Made by a program: the position numbers and the translations under genes. Shown in pieces: positions 1 through 7,453 of a stretch of DNA of 8,752 nucleotides. Location of the stretch: the NCBI GenBank assembly GCA_937896275.1, contig CALBMW010000635.1, forward strand, positions 1 through 8,752, in the 5' to 3' direction. Within the stretch, counting starts at the first letter, position 1; every line of letters begins with the position of its first letter. Under the pieces are notes generated by a model that ran no database searches, was not told the origin of the DNA, and worked only from the letters and a program-made list of their open reading frames with translations. Source of the DNA: an uncultured Myxococcales bacterium (GTDB lineage: Bacteria; Myxococcota_A; Bradymonadia; UBA7976; UBA1532).

Positions 1-1641
<1,641 letters not shown>

Positions 1642-1698
1642 TGGATTCCTGCCCTCTGCCGAGGTTGAACGAACCGCCGTGGGCGGCGGAGACGGGGC

Positions 1699-1727
1699 AG
1701 GGTAGCGAAGCCCGGCTCCGCCCGCAA
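1699..1727 (-). promoter_or_regulatory. Candidate sigma-70-type promoter for fadB
   Basis: On the minus strand TTGCGG (1722-1727) and TACCCT (1699-1704) are separated by exactly 17 bases. This fits a GC-rich sigma-70 promoter and would start transcription near 1692, leaving a leader of about 50 bases before the fadB ATG at 1641. Between the start point and the RBS lies a short imperfect palindrome, GGTTGAACGAACC (1663-1675), where a repressor might bind. The spacing and position are seen directly; promoter function is inferred, and chance matches are common. Confidence 0.35.
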
Positions 1728-1803
1728 TCGAGGCTGTGGTCCGGCGCGATGGAGGCTGGCCGCTGGTTTCGGGCGCGCCTGGCGTGGGTGGCGCGAAGAG
1801 CCC

Positions 1804-3435
1804 CTACTCGACGTTCGGGACGATCACCGTGAGCTGGCCCCGGTCGTCGGTCGTACCCTGGCCCACGCGGCGCTCCTCGCCGTCGGTCCGCCAAGCCTCG
1901 ACCGCCACGCCGCGCGCCGGCTCGCCGTCGCGGTCGGTGATCACGACCACCAGCGCCGCGGCCGGCGGCACCTGCACGCTGGTGGTGACGCTTCCCTCGA
2001 GCGCCGGCACCTGGACCACCTGCTCGACGGTGGGGAGCCCCGTGTCGGGCGGCGGGATCACCGTCAGCACCTGGGCGCCCGGATCGAGCTGCAGCGCGAA
2101 GCTGCCATCCTCGGCGGTCGCTGTCTCGAGCCCTCGCGGGGGCGGCTCGTCGGTGGGCAGGGCCAGGGTCGGATCCGCGAAGGCCTGCTTGGACAGCCTG
2201 CTCTGGATCCGGGCGCCGCCCAAGGGCACGCCGGCCGGATCGAACACCACGCCGCTCACCAGGGGGCGTTGCTGCGGCACGAAGGTCAGCGAGTCGCCCT
2301 CCGCGACGGCGCGGCGCACGCGCGCCAGCCTGTATGTGGTGGTGTTGGCCGGCGGCTGGACGTCGATCACGTAGTCGCCCGGGTACAGCAGCACGCTGAA
2401 GTGTCCCTGCGCGTCGGTGCGGGCGTCGACGCGGTAGGTGCCGCCGCCGACCGGTGCTCGGAAACGAAGCGTCGCGTTGTCCACCGGCGCGTCCGGGCCG
2501 ACGATCCCCGTCAACTCGAAGGAGGGGGCGGTCAGGTTCGCGAGGAGGCGCACGAAGGGCGGGGGATCCTGCGGCGCGCCGGGCACCTCGACCATCTGGT
2601 CCAGATCGGGCAAGGGTCCCGAGGCCTCCGTCGGGCGGGCCCGCAGGGTCACGGTGCGAGGCGCCTCGCTGGGCCAGAAGCGCAGCGCGAAGCGCCCGTT
2701 CTCGTCCACGGTGGCCCGCGTGCTGACCTGTTGCGCGCTGGCGTCGACCGCGAACACGGCCATGCCGCGCAGCGGGTTGGGCGCCGCCGCGCTCAGCAGC
2801 ACCTCGCCGAGGACGATCGGCATGTCGGCCTCGCCCGCGAGGTCGATCGTCTGGACGTGCCCGTCGGTCTCGCCCGGCAGGGTGGGGCCGGCCAGCGGCG
2901 GAAAGCGATCGCCGTCGACCGGCACGAGCTTCAAGGCATAGAACACCGAGCGTTGCCCGCCGCCCAGCTTGGGCCACTGCTTCGCCCAGTTGAAGGTGAA
3001 GCGTGGCTGCCCGGCGCCCTGCGCGGGCGCGCTGTTGAAGGTGAGGGGGCTTCGGGTCAAGGCCTCGGGCAGGGCAGGGCGGGCGGTCACCTGCACGGCC
3101 AGATCGGTCCCGTCGGCGGTGTGGGCGCGCCCCGTGACGACGAAGCGGTTGGCGATGCGAATGTCCGCCGCCCGCGTGAGCGGCCCATCCGCCAGGGAGA
3201 TGCCCGCGACCTCCACCGGCGCGAGCAGGCTGTCGGCCTTGGGCGTCAGCCTCAGCGTCAACGTCCAGGCCGGCGCGGGGCCGCCGACGCAGGCCCCCTC
3301 GCCGCACTGCAGGCCCTGCGGACAGTCCGCGTCGCGCCGGCAGCCAGGCGCCAACGGGTGCTCGGGCGGGTTGGCCTCGTCGTCGCAGGCGGCGAGCGCC
3401 CCGAGCGCGGTCAGCAGCAGGAGTGCGACCCTCAC
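1804..3435 (-). CDS. Lipoprotein with Cys-rich N-terminal module and carboxypeptidase-regulatory-like beta-sandwich repeats
   Basis: Predicted envelope lipoprotein of 543 residues, function unknown. The signal peptide RVALLLLTALGALAAC ends in lipobox LAAC, lipidated at Cys17. Asp18 and Asp19 follow; Asp at +2 retains lipoproteins in the inner membrane in E. coli, though that rule may not hold here. A small module with Cys32, Cys38, Cys44 and Cys49 resembles the short Cys-rich segments of myxobacterial lipoproteins. The rest is beta-rich with at least four repeats sharing a D-x-x-G-x-F-x-L core: 244-251, 341-361 (continuing YPGDYVIDVQPP), 443-463 and 530-537. These resemble carboxypeptidase regulatory-like / DUF4198-type domains found in surface and adhesion proteins. 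The GTG start at 3435 overlaps the preceding stop as GTGA, and no strong Shine-Dalgarno is seen, so translational coupling is likely. A GTG two codons upstream (3441) is an alternative. The open frame extends further upstream, but that part reads as an arginine-rich shadow of the previous gene. Confidence 0.85.
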   Translation of the reverse strand: MRVALLLLTALGALAACDDEANPPEHPLAPGCRRDADCPQGLQCGEGACVGGPAPAWTLTLRLTPKADSLLAPVEVAGISLADGPLTRAADIRIANRFVVTGRAHTADGTDLAVQVTARPALPEALTRSPLTFNSAPAQGAGQPRFTFNWAKQWPKLGGGQRSVFYALKLVPVDGDRFPPLAGPTLPGETDGHVQTIDLAGEADMPIVLGEVLLSAAAPNPLRGMAVFAVDASAQQVSTRATVDENGRFALRFWPSEAPRTVTLRARPTEASGPLPDLDQMVEVPGAPQDPPPFVRLLANLTAPSFELTGIVGPDAPVDNATLRFRAPVGGGTYRVDARTDAQGHFSVLLYPGDYVIDVQPPANTTTYRLARVRRAVAEGDSLTFVPQQRPLVSGVVFDPAGVPLGGARIQSRLSKQAFADPTLALPTDEPPPRGLETATAEDGSFALQLDPGAQVLTVIPPPDTGLPTVEQVVQVPALEGSVTTSVQVPPAAALVVVITDRDGEPARGVAVEAWRTDGEERRVGQGTTDDRGQLTVIVPNVE

Positions 3436-4055
3436 GGGCACTTGCCGCGATCGATCAGCACGAACCAGGTCAGCCGAAAGGCGCGCGCGTCCTCGGGCAA
3501 CACCTGATTCGGGTTCGGCGTCCCCGGCGGTTCGTCGAGGGAGTCGACGAAGGGTCGATCCGACACGATGAGATCGACCCGCTCGACCGGCTCGGGCGAG
3601 GAGAAGGGGGGCGGGAACGGGCACGGGTTGAGCGGGAACTCCAGGCCGTTCAACAGCTGATCGGGCGACCGGCCCTCGGCCGCCCCTTCCTCGAAGACCA
3701 GGACGTAGTTGGCGGACGGCTGGTAGTTGAAGAACCACCGCCAGAACAAGCGGTCATCCTCGTTGGGGTCGTCGAGCGGCCCGGTGCGGAACACCAGCGC
3801 GTCGCCCGTCTCCGGATCGTAGGTCACGGTGCGCGCGGGCGAAGGGTCGACCTGCGTCGGATCCTGGAACGGCGGGTAGTTCACCTCGGCAGGGGGCGCG
3901 TTGATGGGCACGGGCAACAGGCAGCCGCAGAGGCTCAGCCCGCAGAGGCTCAGCCCGCAGAGGCTCAGCCCGCCGAGGCTCAGCCCACTGCCGATCAGCG
4001 CGGGGGATCGATTCGCCAGCGCAACAGCCTCCTGGTCGGCCGAAACGTAACGCAA
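3432..4055 (-). CDS. Small putative lipoprotein with a repeat-built signal peptide, function unknown
   Basis: Unrecognised protein of 207 residues from TTG at 4055, or 195 from CTG at 4019. The N-terminal hydrophobic stretch consists of GLSLG/GLSLC units coded by a 15-bp tandem repeat and ends at LCGC, a plausible lipobox with the last Cys (residue 45 from TTG) as lipidation site. The mature part (about 160 residues) is proline-, acid- and aromatic-rich (for example DRLFWRWFFNYQPSANYVLV) and ends RLTWFVLIDRGKCP; no family is evident. Bounds are drawn to TTG, the only conventional start in this frame, but it has no Shine-Dalgarno and gives an acidic 24-residue leader. The in-frame CTG at 4019 follows a perfect AGGAGG by 8 bases and gives a normal start, MANRSPALIG, so it may be the true start. 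Its stop overlaps the next lipoprotein gene by 4 bases (GTGA), so the two products probably act together. The gene begins 45-81 bases after coaD ends. Confidence 0.75.
   Translation of the reverse strand: MRYVSADQEAVALANRSPALIGSGLSLGGLSLCGLSLCGLSLCGCLLPVPINAPPAEVNYPPFQDPTQVDPSPARTVTYDPETGDALVFRTGPLDDPNEDDRLFWRWFFNYQPSANYVLVFEEGAAEGRSPDQLLNGLEFPLNPCPFPPPFSSPEPVERVDLIVSDRPFVDSLDEPPGTPNPNQVLPEDARAFRLTWFVLIDRGKCP
3927..3986. repeat. Four tandem copies of a 15-bp unit inside a signal-peptide coding region
   Basis: The plus strand has GCAGAGGCTCAGCCC at 3927-3941, 3942-3956 and 3957-3971, then a one-mismatch copy (GCCGAGGCTCAGCCC) at 3972-3986. Read on the minus strand the unit encodes Gly-Leu-Ser-Leu-Cys, with Gly replacing Cys in the first translated copy. 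The unit is a multiple of three, so gain or loss of a copy changes the hydrophobic core by five residues without a frameshift. Confidence 0.95.
4028..4033 (-). promoter_or_regulatory. Perfect Shine-Dalgarno AGGAGG that points to a CTG start at 4019
   Basis: The minus strand reads AGGAGG here, followed by 8 bases and then an in-frame CTG (4017-4019). No ATG, GTG or TTG lies in the right frame at a usable distance, and the TTG at 4055 lies upstream of this motif. The motif therefore favours CTG as the initiator of the small lipoprotein. Confidence 0.5.
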
Positions 4056-4100
4056 GGTCGGGGAATGACGAAATGTCTGGCCGCGCGGGGGGACGGGGGA

Positions 4101-4595
4101 TCAGGTCACCGGGGGCGGGGGGAAACGCGCGAGCAGCCGCCGCCGCACCGGCTCCGGCACCAGCCCGGTGACGTCACCGCCGTTCTGGACGACCTCGCGC
4201 ACCAGGCTCGAGGACACGAAGAAGTGCTCGTCGCTCGTCATCATGAAGATGGAGTCCACCTCGTCGGTGAGCCGCCGGTTCATGCTGGCCAACTGGAACT
4301 CGAACTCGAAGTCGCTGAGCGCGCGCAGCCCGCGCAGCACGGTCTTGATGCCGCGGCGTCGGCAGTAGTCCACCAGCAGGCCGGTGAAGCAGACCACCTC
4401 GACGCGCGGATCGTCGGGGAAGGCCTCGCAGATCATCGCCACGCGCTCATCGTCGTCGAAGGTGGTCTGCTTGCGGGGGTTGACCGCGATGGCCACGACG
4501 ATGCGGTCGAAGACGTTGAGGCCCCGCTGCACGATGTCGACGTGACCGCAGGTGATGGGATCGAACGAGCCGGGGTAGATCGCGACGTTGCGCAC
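4101..4595 (-). CDS. coaD: Phosphopantetheine adenylyltransferase, CoA biosynthesis
   Basis: Transfers the adenylyl group of ATP to 4'-phosphopantetheine to give dephospho-CoA, the penultimate step of CoA synthesis, in the cytoplasm; the enzyme is usually a hexamer. The 164-residue product covers the whole family length (E. coli 159). The nucleotidyltransferase signature YPGSFDPITCGHVDI (7-21) contains Ser10 and the T-x-G-H motif with His18. Lys42 (NPRKQ) and Arg88 (VLRGLRA) match the E. coli active-site positions, and the SSS-L-V-R-E motif is at 128-134. The C-terminus is proline-rich (FPPPPVT). The GTG start at 4595 is preceded by AGGA (4601-4604) with a 5-base spacer. It lies 30 bases after rsmD, a pairing conserved in many bacteria, and so is probably cotranscribed with it. 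Confidence 0.97.
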   Translation of the reverse strand: MRNVAIYPGSFDPITCGHVDIVQRGLNVFDRIVVAIAVNPRKQTTFDDDERVAMICEAFPDDPRVEVVCFTGLLVDYCRRRGIKTVLRGLRALSDFEFEFQLASMNRRLTDEVDSIFMMTSDEHFFVSSSLVREVVQNGGDVTGLVPEPVRRRLLARFPPPPVT

Positions 4596-4625
4596 GGGGC
4601 TCCTTGGGAGGCGGCGGGTTTCGCT

Positions 4626-5177
4626 TCAGCGGGCGCGCAGCACTGCCAGCGCGGTGCCGCCGTAGGTGCGCGCCCAGAGACTCTCGGCGCCGGTCGGCGG
4701 CTGCGGCGCCGCCTGCACGGCGTGCTCGACGCATACCAGGGCGCCGGCCGCGAGCCAACCCCCCGCGAACAGCGCGTCGACGGTGGGTTGCACCGCGCCC
4801 GCCGCGTAGGGCGGATCCAGCAACACCAGGTCAAAGGCGGAGGCAGGCCCCTTCAGGTAGGCCTCGACCGACCGCACGCGCACCTCACCGGTGACATCGA
4901 TCGCTTCCACGTTGCGCCGCAGCACGGCCGCCACCTTGGCGTCGCGCTCGACGAAGGTCACGTGGGCGGCGCCCCGGCTCCAGGCCTCGATGCCGAGCGT
5001 GCCGGCGCCGGCAAACAGGTCGAGCGCCCGCGCGCCCACGCAGTGATCGCCCAGGGCGTGGGCCAGGGCATTGAAGAGGGCGCCGCGCACCTTGTCGCTC
5101 GTCGGCCGGACCAGATCGCCCTTCGGCACCTCCAGTCGGCGCCCGCCGGCGCGCCCGGCGACGACGCGCGCGCTCAC
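4626..5177 (-). CDS. rsmD: 16S rRNA (guanine(966)-N(2))-methyltransferase
   Basis: SAM-dependent methyltransferase that modifies G966 (E. coli numbering) of 16S rRNA during 30S assembly. The 183 residues match the family's usual length. They show the RsmD signature RPTSDKVRGALFNAL (24-38), the SAM-binding loop DLFAGAGTLGIEA (53-65), the acidic ribose-binding segment FVERD (75-79), the catalytic DPPY (121-124) and the C-terminal YGGTAL (172-177). The GTG start at 5177 overlaps the kinase stop by 4 bases (GTGA) and lacks a strong Shine-Dalgarno, so it is probably translated by coupling to the kinase. coaD follows 30 bases downstream. Assignment is by motif recognition and by the coaD neighbour. 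Confidence 0.96.
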   Translation of the reverse strand: MSARVVAGRAGGRRLEVPKGDLVRPTSDKVRGALFNALAHALGDHCVGARALDLFAGAGTLGIEAWSRGAAHVTFVERDAKVAAVLRRNVEAIDVTGEVRVRSVEAYLKGPASAFDLVLLDPPYAAGAVQPTVDALFAGGWLAAGALVCVEHAVQAAPQPPTGAESLWARTYGGTALAVLRAR

Positions 5178-7258
5178 GCGGTCTCGGCCGCGAGCAGCCG
5201 GCGGTGCTCGCCCGTCAACGCGTCGAAGTCTTCCTGCGCGGGCAGCGCGAAGCTCATCGTGGTGCCGCGCCCGACCTGGCTGTCCGCGTGGATGGTGCCT
5301 CCGTGGCGCTGCACGATGCGCTGGCTGACGGCCAGGCCGAGCCCCGTCCCCTTCTTGCGCGTGGTGAAGAACGGGATGAAGAGGTTGGAACGGACGCTGT
5401 CGGGCACGCCCTCGCCGGTGTCCGCCACCCGCACCTCGACCAGGAAGCGCCCCGGCCGCGCCGGATCGCGCTCGCGCCGGGTCTCGAGCGTCAGCGTCCC
5501 GCCCCCGGGCATCGCGTCGAAGGCGTTCCGGCTCAGGTTCAGCAGCACCTGCAACAGCTGGTCGGGGTCGCCCACCACGGGGGGCAGGTCCTTCGCCGGT
5601 CGAAGCGCCACCTCGATCGGCGGATCATGCTCCTCGGCGCCGATCAGCATCGCCAACCGCTCGATGATGCGGTTCAGATCGACCGTCTCGGTGGCCCCCT
5701 TGTAGGGCCGCGCGTAGTCGAGGAACTGGCTCAGCACCGTGTTCAACCGGTTGGTCTCCTCGATGATGACCTCGACGAACTCGGCCTCCTCGTCCGCCAT
5801 GTCGGCGGGATCGAGCAGCTGGGCGGCGGCCTTGATGGCGCCGAGCGGGTTGCGGATCTCGTGCGCCATGCCGGTGGCCATCTCGCCGATCACCGACAGG
5901 CGGTCGCGCTCCTGCAGACGCTCGATGATCTCCGAGTTCTCGATGATCGCGGTGGCCTGCGCGGTGACCCCGGCGATGAGGCCGATCTCGGCGCTCGAGA
6001 AGGCCTCGCGGGTGCGCTCGTCCTTGACGGTCAGGAAGCCGAGCAGGCGGTCGCCGCTGACGAACGCGAAGGCCAGCCCCGCGTGCAGCGCGGTCATCTG
6101 GCGACGGACGTCGTCGAGCCGCGTGCGCTCGGGGGAGCGCTCGGCGGCCTCACCCTGATCGAGCAGCCGCTGCTCCACGCTCTCTTGCAGCAGCACCTTC
6201 TCGCGGCGCAGCGCGTCGAGGAGCGCGCGCCCCTTGACCACGTCGAGGCGCTCCGTGTCCACCGGGCCGATGCCATTGGCGCGGAAGTAGGCCCGGCCGC
6301 CGGCCTCGAGCATGAACACGCTGGCGTGCGTGATGCGCCTCGACGCCTCGAGGTGGTGCAGCATGCGCTCCACCAGATCGCCCAGGTTGATGACGTTTGC
6401 GAGCTCGGCCTTGAGCTTCACCAGCTGCGCCTCCAGCTCGTAGGTCTCGCGGAACAACAGCCGGCCCAGCCACAGATCCACGGCCCGCTTCAGCGGCTCG
6501 ATGATGAGAATGAGGACAACGCTCGCGACGATGGTGTTGAAGAAGAACAGCCCATAGCTCTCGCCCACCCAGACGACCAGGCCGGTGTAGAGGACCGACA
6601 CCGCGACCGACAGGATCACCAACCCGAGGACCCGCCCGAGCAGCTCCTTCAAGTCCAGCAGGCGCGACCGCTGGATGACCTGCATCCAGAAGTAGATGTA
6701 GAGCGTGCTGACCAGGTGGCCCAGGGTGGGAAAGGGGACGTTGAGCGCGGGCAGCAGATCCAGGGCGCTGAACACCAGCGAGATGGCGCCGCCGACCACC
6801 AGGTAGCCGAGCCTCACGGCCTCGACGCGCCCCGGCGCGGCGCGATAGACCAGGTACAGGCGCCAGAGGCAGTAGGCGTAGGTGCCGAAGGCCAGCGCCG
6901 CGACCGGCCACCCCGCCCACGACGCGGCCCCGAGGTCGGTGACGATCAGCACGGCGCACACGGCCGTCATCACGTTGGCCGCCGTGCGCGCCGCCGTGAA
7001 GGTGCGCTGCAGATAGCGCGCGAAGAAGCGCAGGCAGGCCTGGGCGAACACGACCCCCGCCAGCAACAGCATGCGGCGCCAGAAGTCGCTGCCCGACACC
7101 GCGTGCAGGAACCACGTGAGGTTGTAGAAGAAGGCGCCGCCGACCCAGGCGGTGAACGCCACGCGGTGCTCGACGCGGCGCTCCTGGAAGGCCACGTTGA
7201 TGCCCAGCGCCAACAACAGGATGGCCGCGATGAGCGCGGACTGGGTCTGGATGCCCAT
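5174..7258 (-). CDS. Polytopic membrane sensor histidine kinase (about 9 TM segments, GAF-like, HisKA, HATPase_c)
   Basis: Two-component sensor kinase of 694 residues. Hydrophobic segments lie at about 8-25, 34-54, 62-82, 94-112, 117-138, 149-170, 178-195, 207-231 and 236-256, giving an integral membrane sensor with short loops and no large periplasmic domain. A coiled linker (270-295) leads to a GAF-like region (about 290-440) that ends in FSSAEIGLIAGVTAQATAII (420-439), the typical last helix. HisKA has GEMATGMAHEIRNP with phosphoacceptor His466. HATPase_c has the N box NLSRNAFDAM (574-583, Asn578), G1 DTGEG (613-617), F box FIPFFTTR (627-634) and G2 GTGLGL (637-642), so it looks catalytically complete. 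It resembles NtrB/AtoS-like kinases; a PrsK-type kinase is an alternative on layout. The ATG at 7258 gives a clean first TM segment, though its Shine-Dalgarno is weak; a GTG three codons upstream (7267) is possible. No response regulator is nearby. The signal sensed is unknown. Confidence 0.95.
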   Translation of the reverse strand: MGIQTQSALIAAILLLALGINVAFQERRVEHRVAFTAWVGGAFFYNLTWFLHAVSGSDFWRRMLLLAGVVFAQACLRFFARYLQRTFTAARTAANVMTAVCAVLIVTDLGAASWAGWPVAALAFGTYAYCLWRLYLVYRAAPGRVEAVRLGYLVVGGAISLVFSALDLLPALNVPFPTLGHLVSTLYIYFWMQVIQRSRLLDLKELLGRVLGLVILSVAVSVLYTGLVVWVGESYGLFFFNTIVASVVLILIIEPLKRAVDLWLGRLLFRETYELEAQLVKLKAELANVINLGDLVERMLHHLEASRRITHASVFMLEAGGRAYFRANGIGPVDTERLDVVKGRALLDALRREKVLLQESVEQRLLDQGEAAERSPERTRLDDVRRQMTALHAGLAFAFVSGDRLLGFLTVKDERTREAFSSAEIGLIAGVTAQATAIIENSEIIERLQERDRLSVIGEMATGMAHEIRNPLGAIKAAAQLLDPADMADEEAEFVEVIIEETNRLNTVLSQFLDYARPYKGATETVDLNRIIERLAMLIGAEEHDPPIEVALRPAKDLPPVVGDPDQLLQVLLNLSRNAFDAMPGGGTLTLETRRERDPARPGRFLVEVRVADTGEGVPDSVRSNLFIPFFTTRKKGTGLGLAVSQRIVQRHGGTIHADSQVGRGTTMSFALPAQEDFDALTGEHRRLLAAETA

Positions 7259-7325
7259 CGGCGCCACTCGACACCAGGGGCCGGCGCGATGCAAGGGTCC
7301 CGCGATGCGAGCGCGAGCGGCCTGA

Positions 7326-7352
7326 CCGCGGCGCGGCGCCGGCGGGCCGCGG
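7326..7352. promoter_or_regulatory. GC-rich inverted repeat in the divergent intergenic region
   Basis: CCGCGGC (7326-7332) and GCCGCGG (7346-7352) are perfect inverted arms around a 13-base centre that itself contains GGCGCC. It sits in the 195-base gap between the divergent kinase (start 7258) and ATPase (start 7454) genes, where a shared operator could lie. There is no T tract, so it is not an intrinsic terminator. In DNA this GC-rich such a repeat can arise by chance; function is speculative. Confidence 0.25.
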
Positions 7353-7423
7353 CACAGGACGCGCGACGCCGTCCCCGCCGGGCCCCCGCCATGCCGCGCT
7401 CGCGATCCCAGGGGCGCCTGCGC

Positions 7424-7429
7424 TATACG
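7424..7429 (+). promoter_or_regulatory. Possible -10 element for the ATPase/J-like operon
   Basis: TATACG is a rare AT-rich hexamer in this GC-rich gap. It is placed so that transcription would start near 7436, just ahead of the GAGAGGAG Shine-Dalgarno (7443-7450) of the ATPase gene. No recognisable -35 hexamer lies 16-18 bases upstream, so another sigma factor or an activator would be needed if this is real. Confidence 0.3.
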
Positions 7430-7453
7430 CACCGTGCCTGACGAGAGGAGCCG

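Noticed and set aside
1642..1803. Intrinsic terminator after the large lipoprotein gene
   Set aside because: Only GC-rich sequence with short chance inverted repeats is present and there is no T tract on the minus strand.
3436..3738. N-terminal extension of the large lipoprotein upstream of GTG 3435
   Set aside because: The extension is an Arg-rich shadow of the preceding gene. The signal peptide and lipobox begin right at 3435, and the GTGA overlap fits a true start.
4020..4100. Possible promoter or terminator between coaD and the small lipoprotein
   Set aside because: The stretch is somewhat AT-richer, with TACGTT on the minus strand, but no matching -35 stands out. No stem followed by a T tract is present, so neither call is supported.
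3423..5705. A 760-residue plus-strand open frame across the lipoprotein, coaD, rsmD and kinase genes
   Set aside because: It is antisense to several genes with clear motifs, has low-complexity composition (including PAEAQ repeats from the antisense of the 15-bp repeat), and no recognisable fold.
5204..7441. A 745-residue plus-strand open frame opposite the kinase
   Set aside because: It is composed of His/Gln/Arg/Asp-rich shadow sequence antisense to a kinase with all its catalytic motifs.
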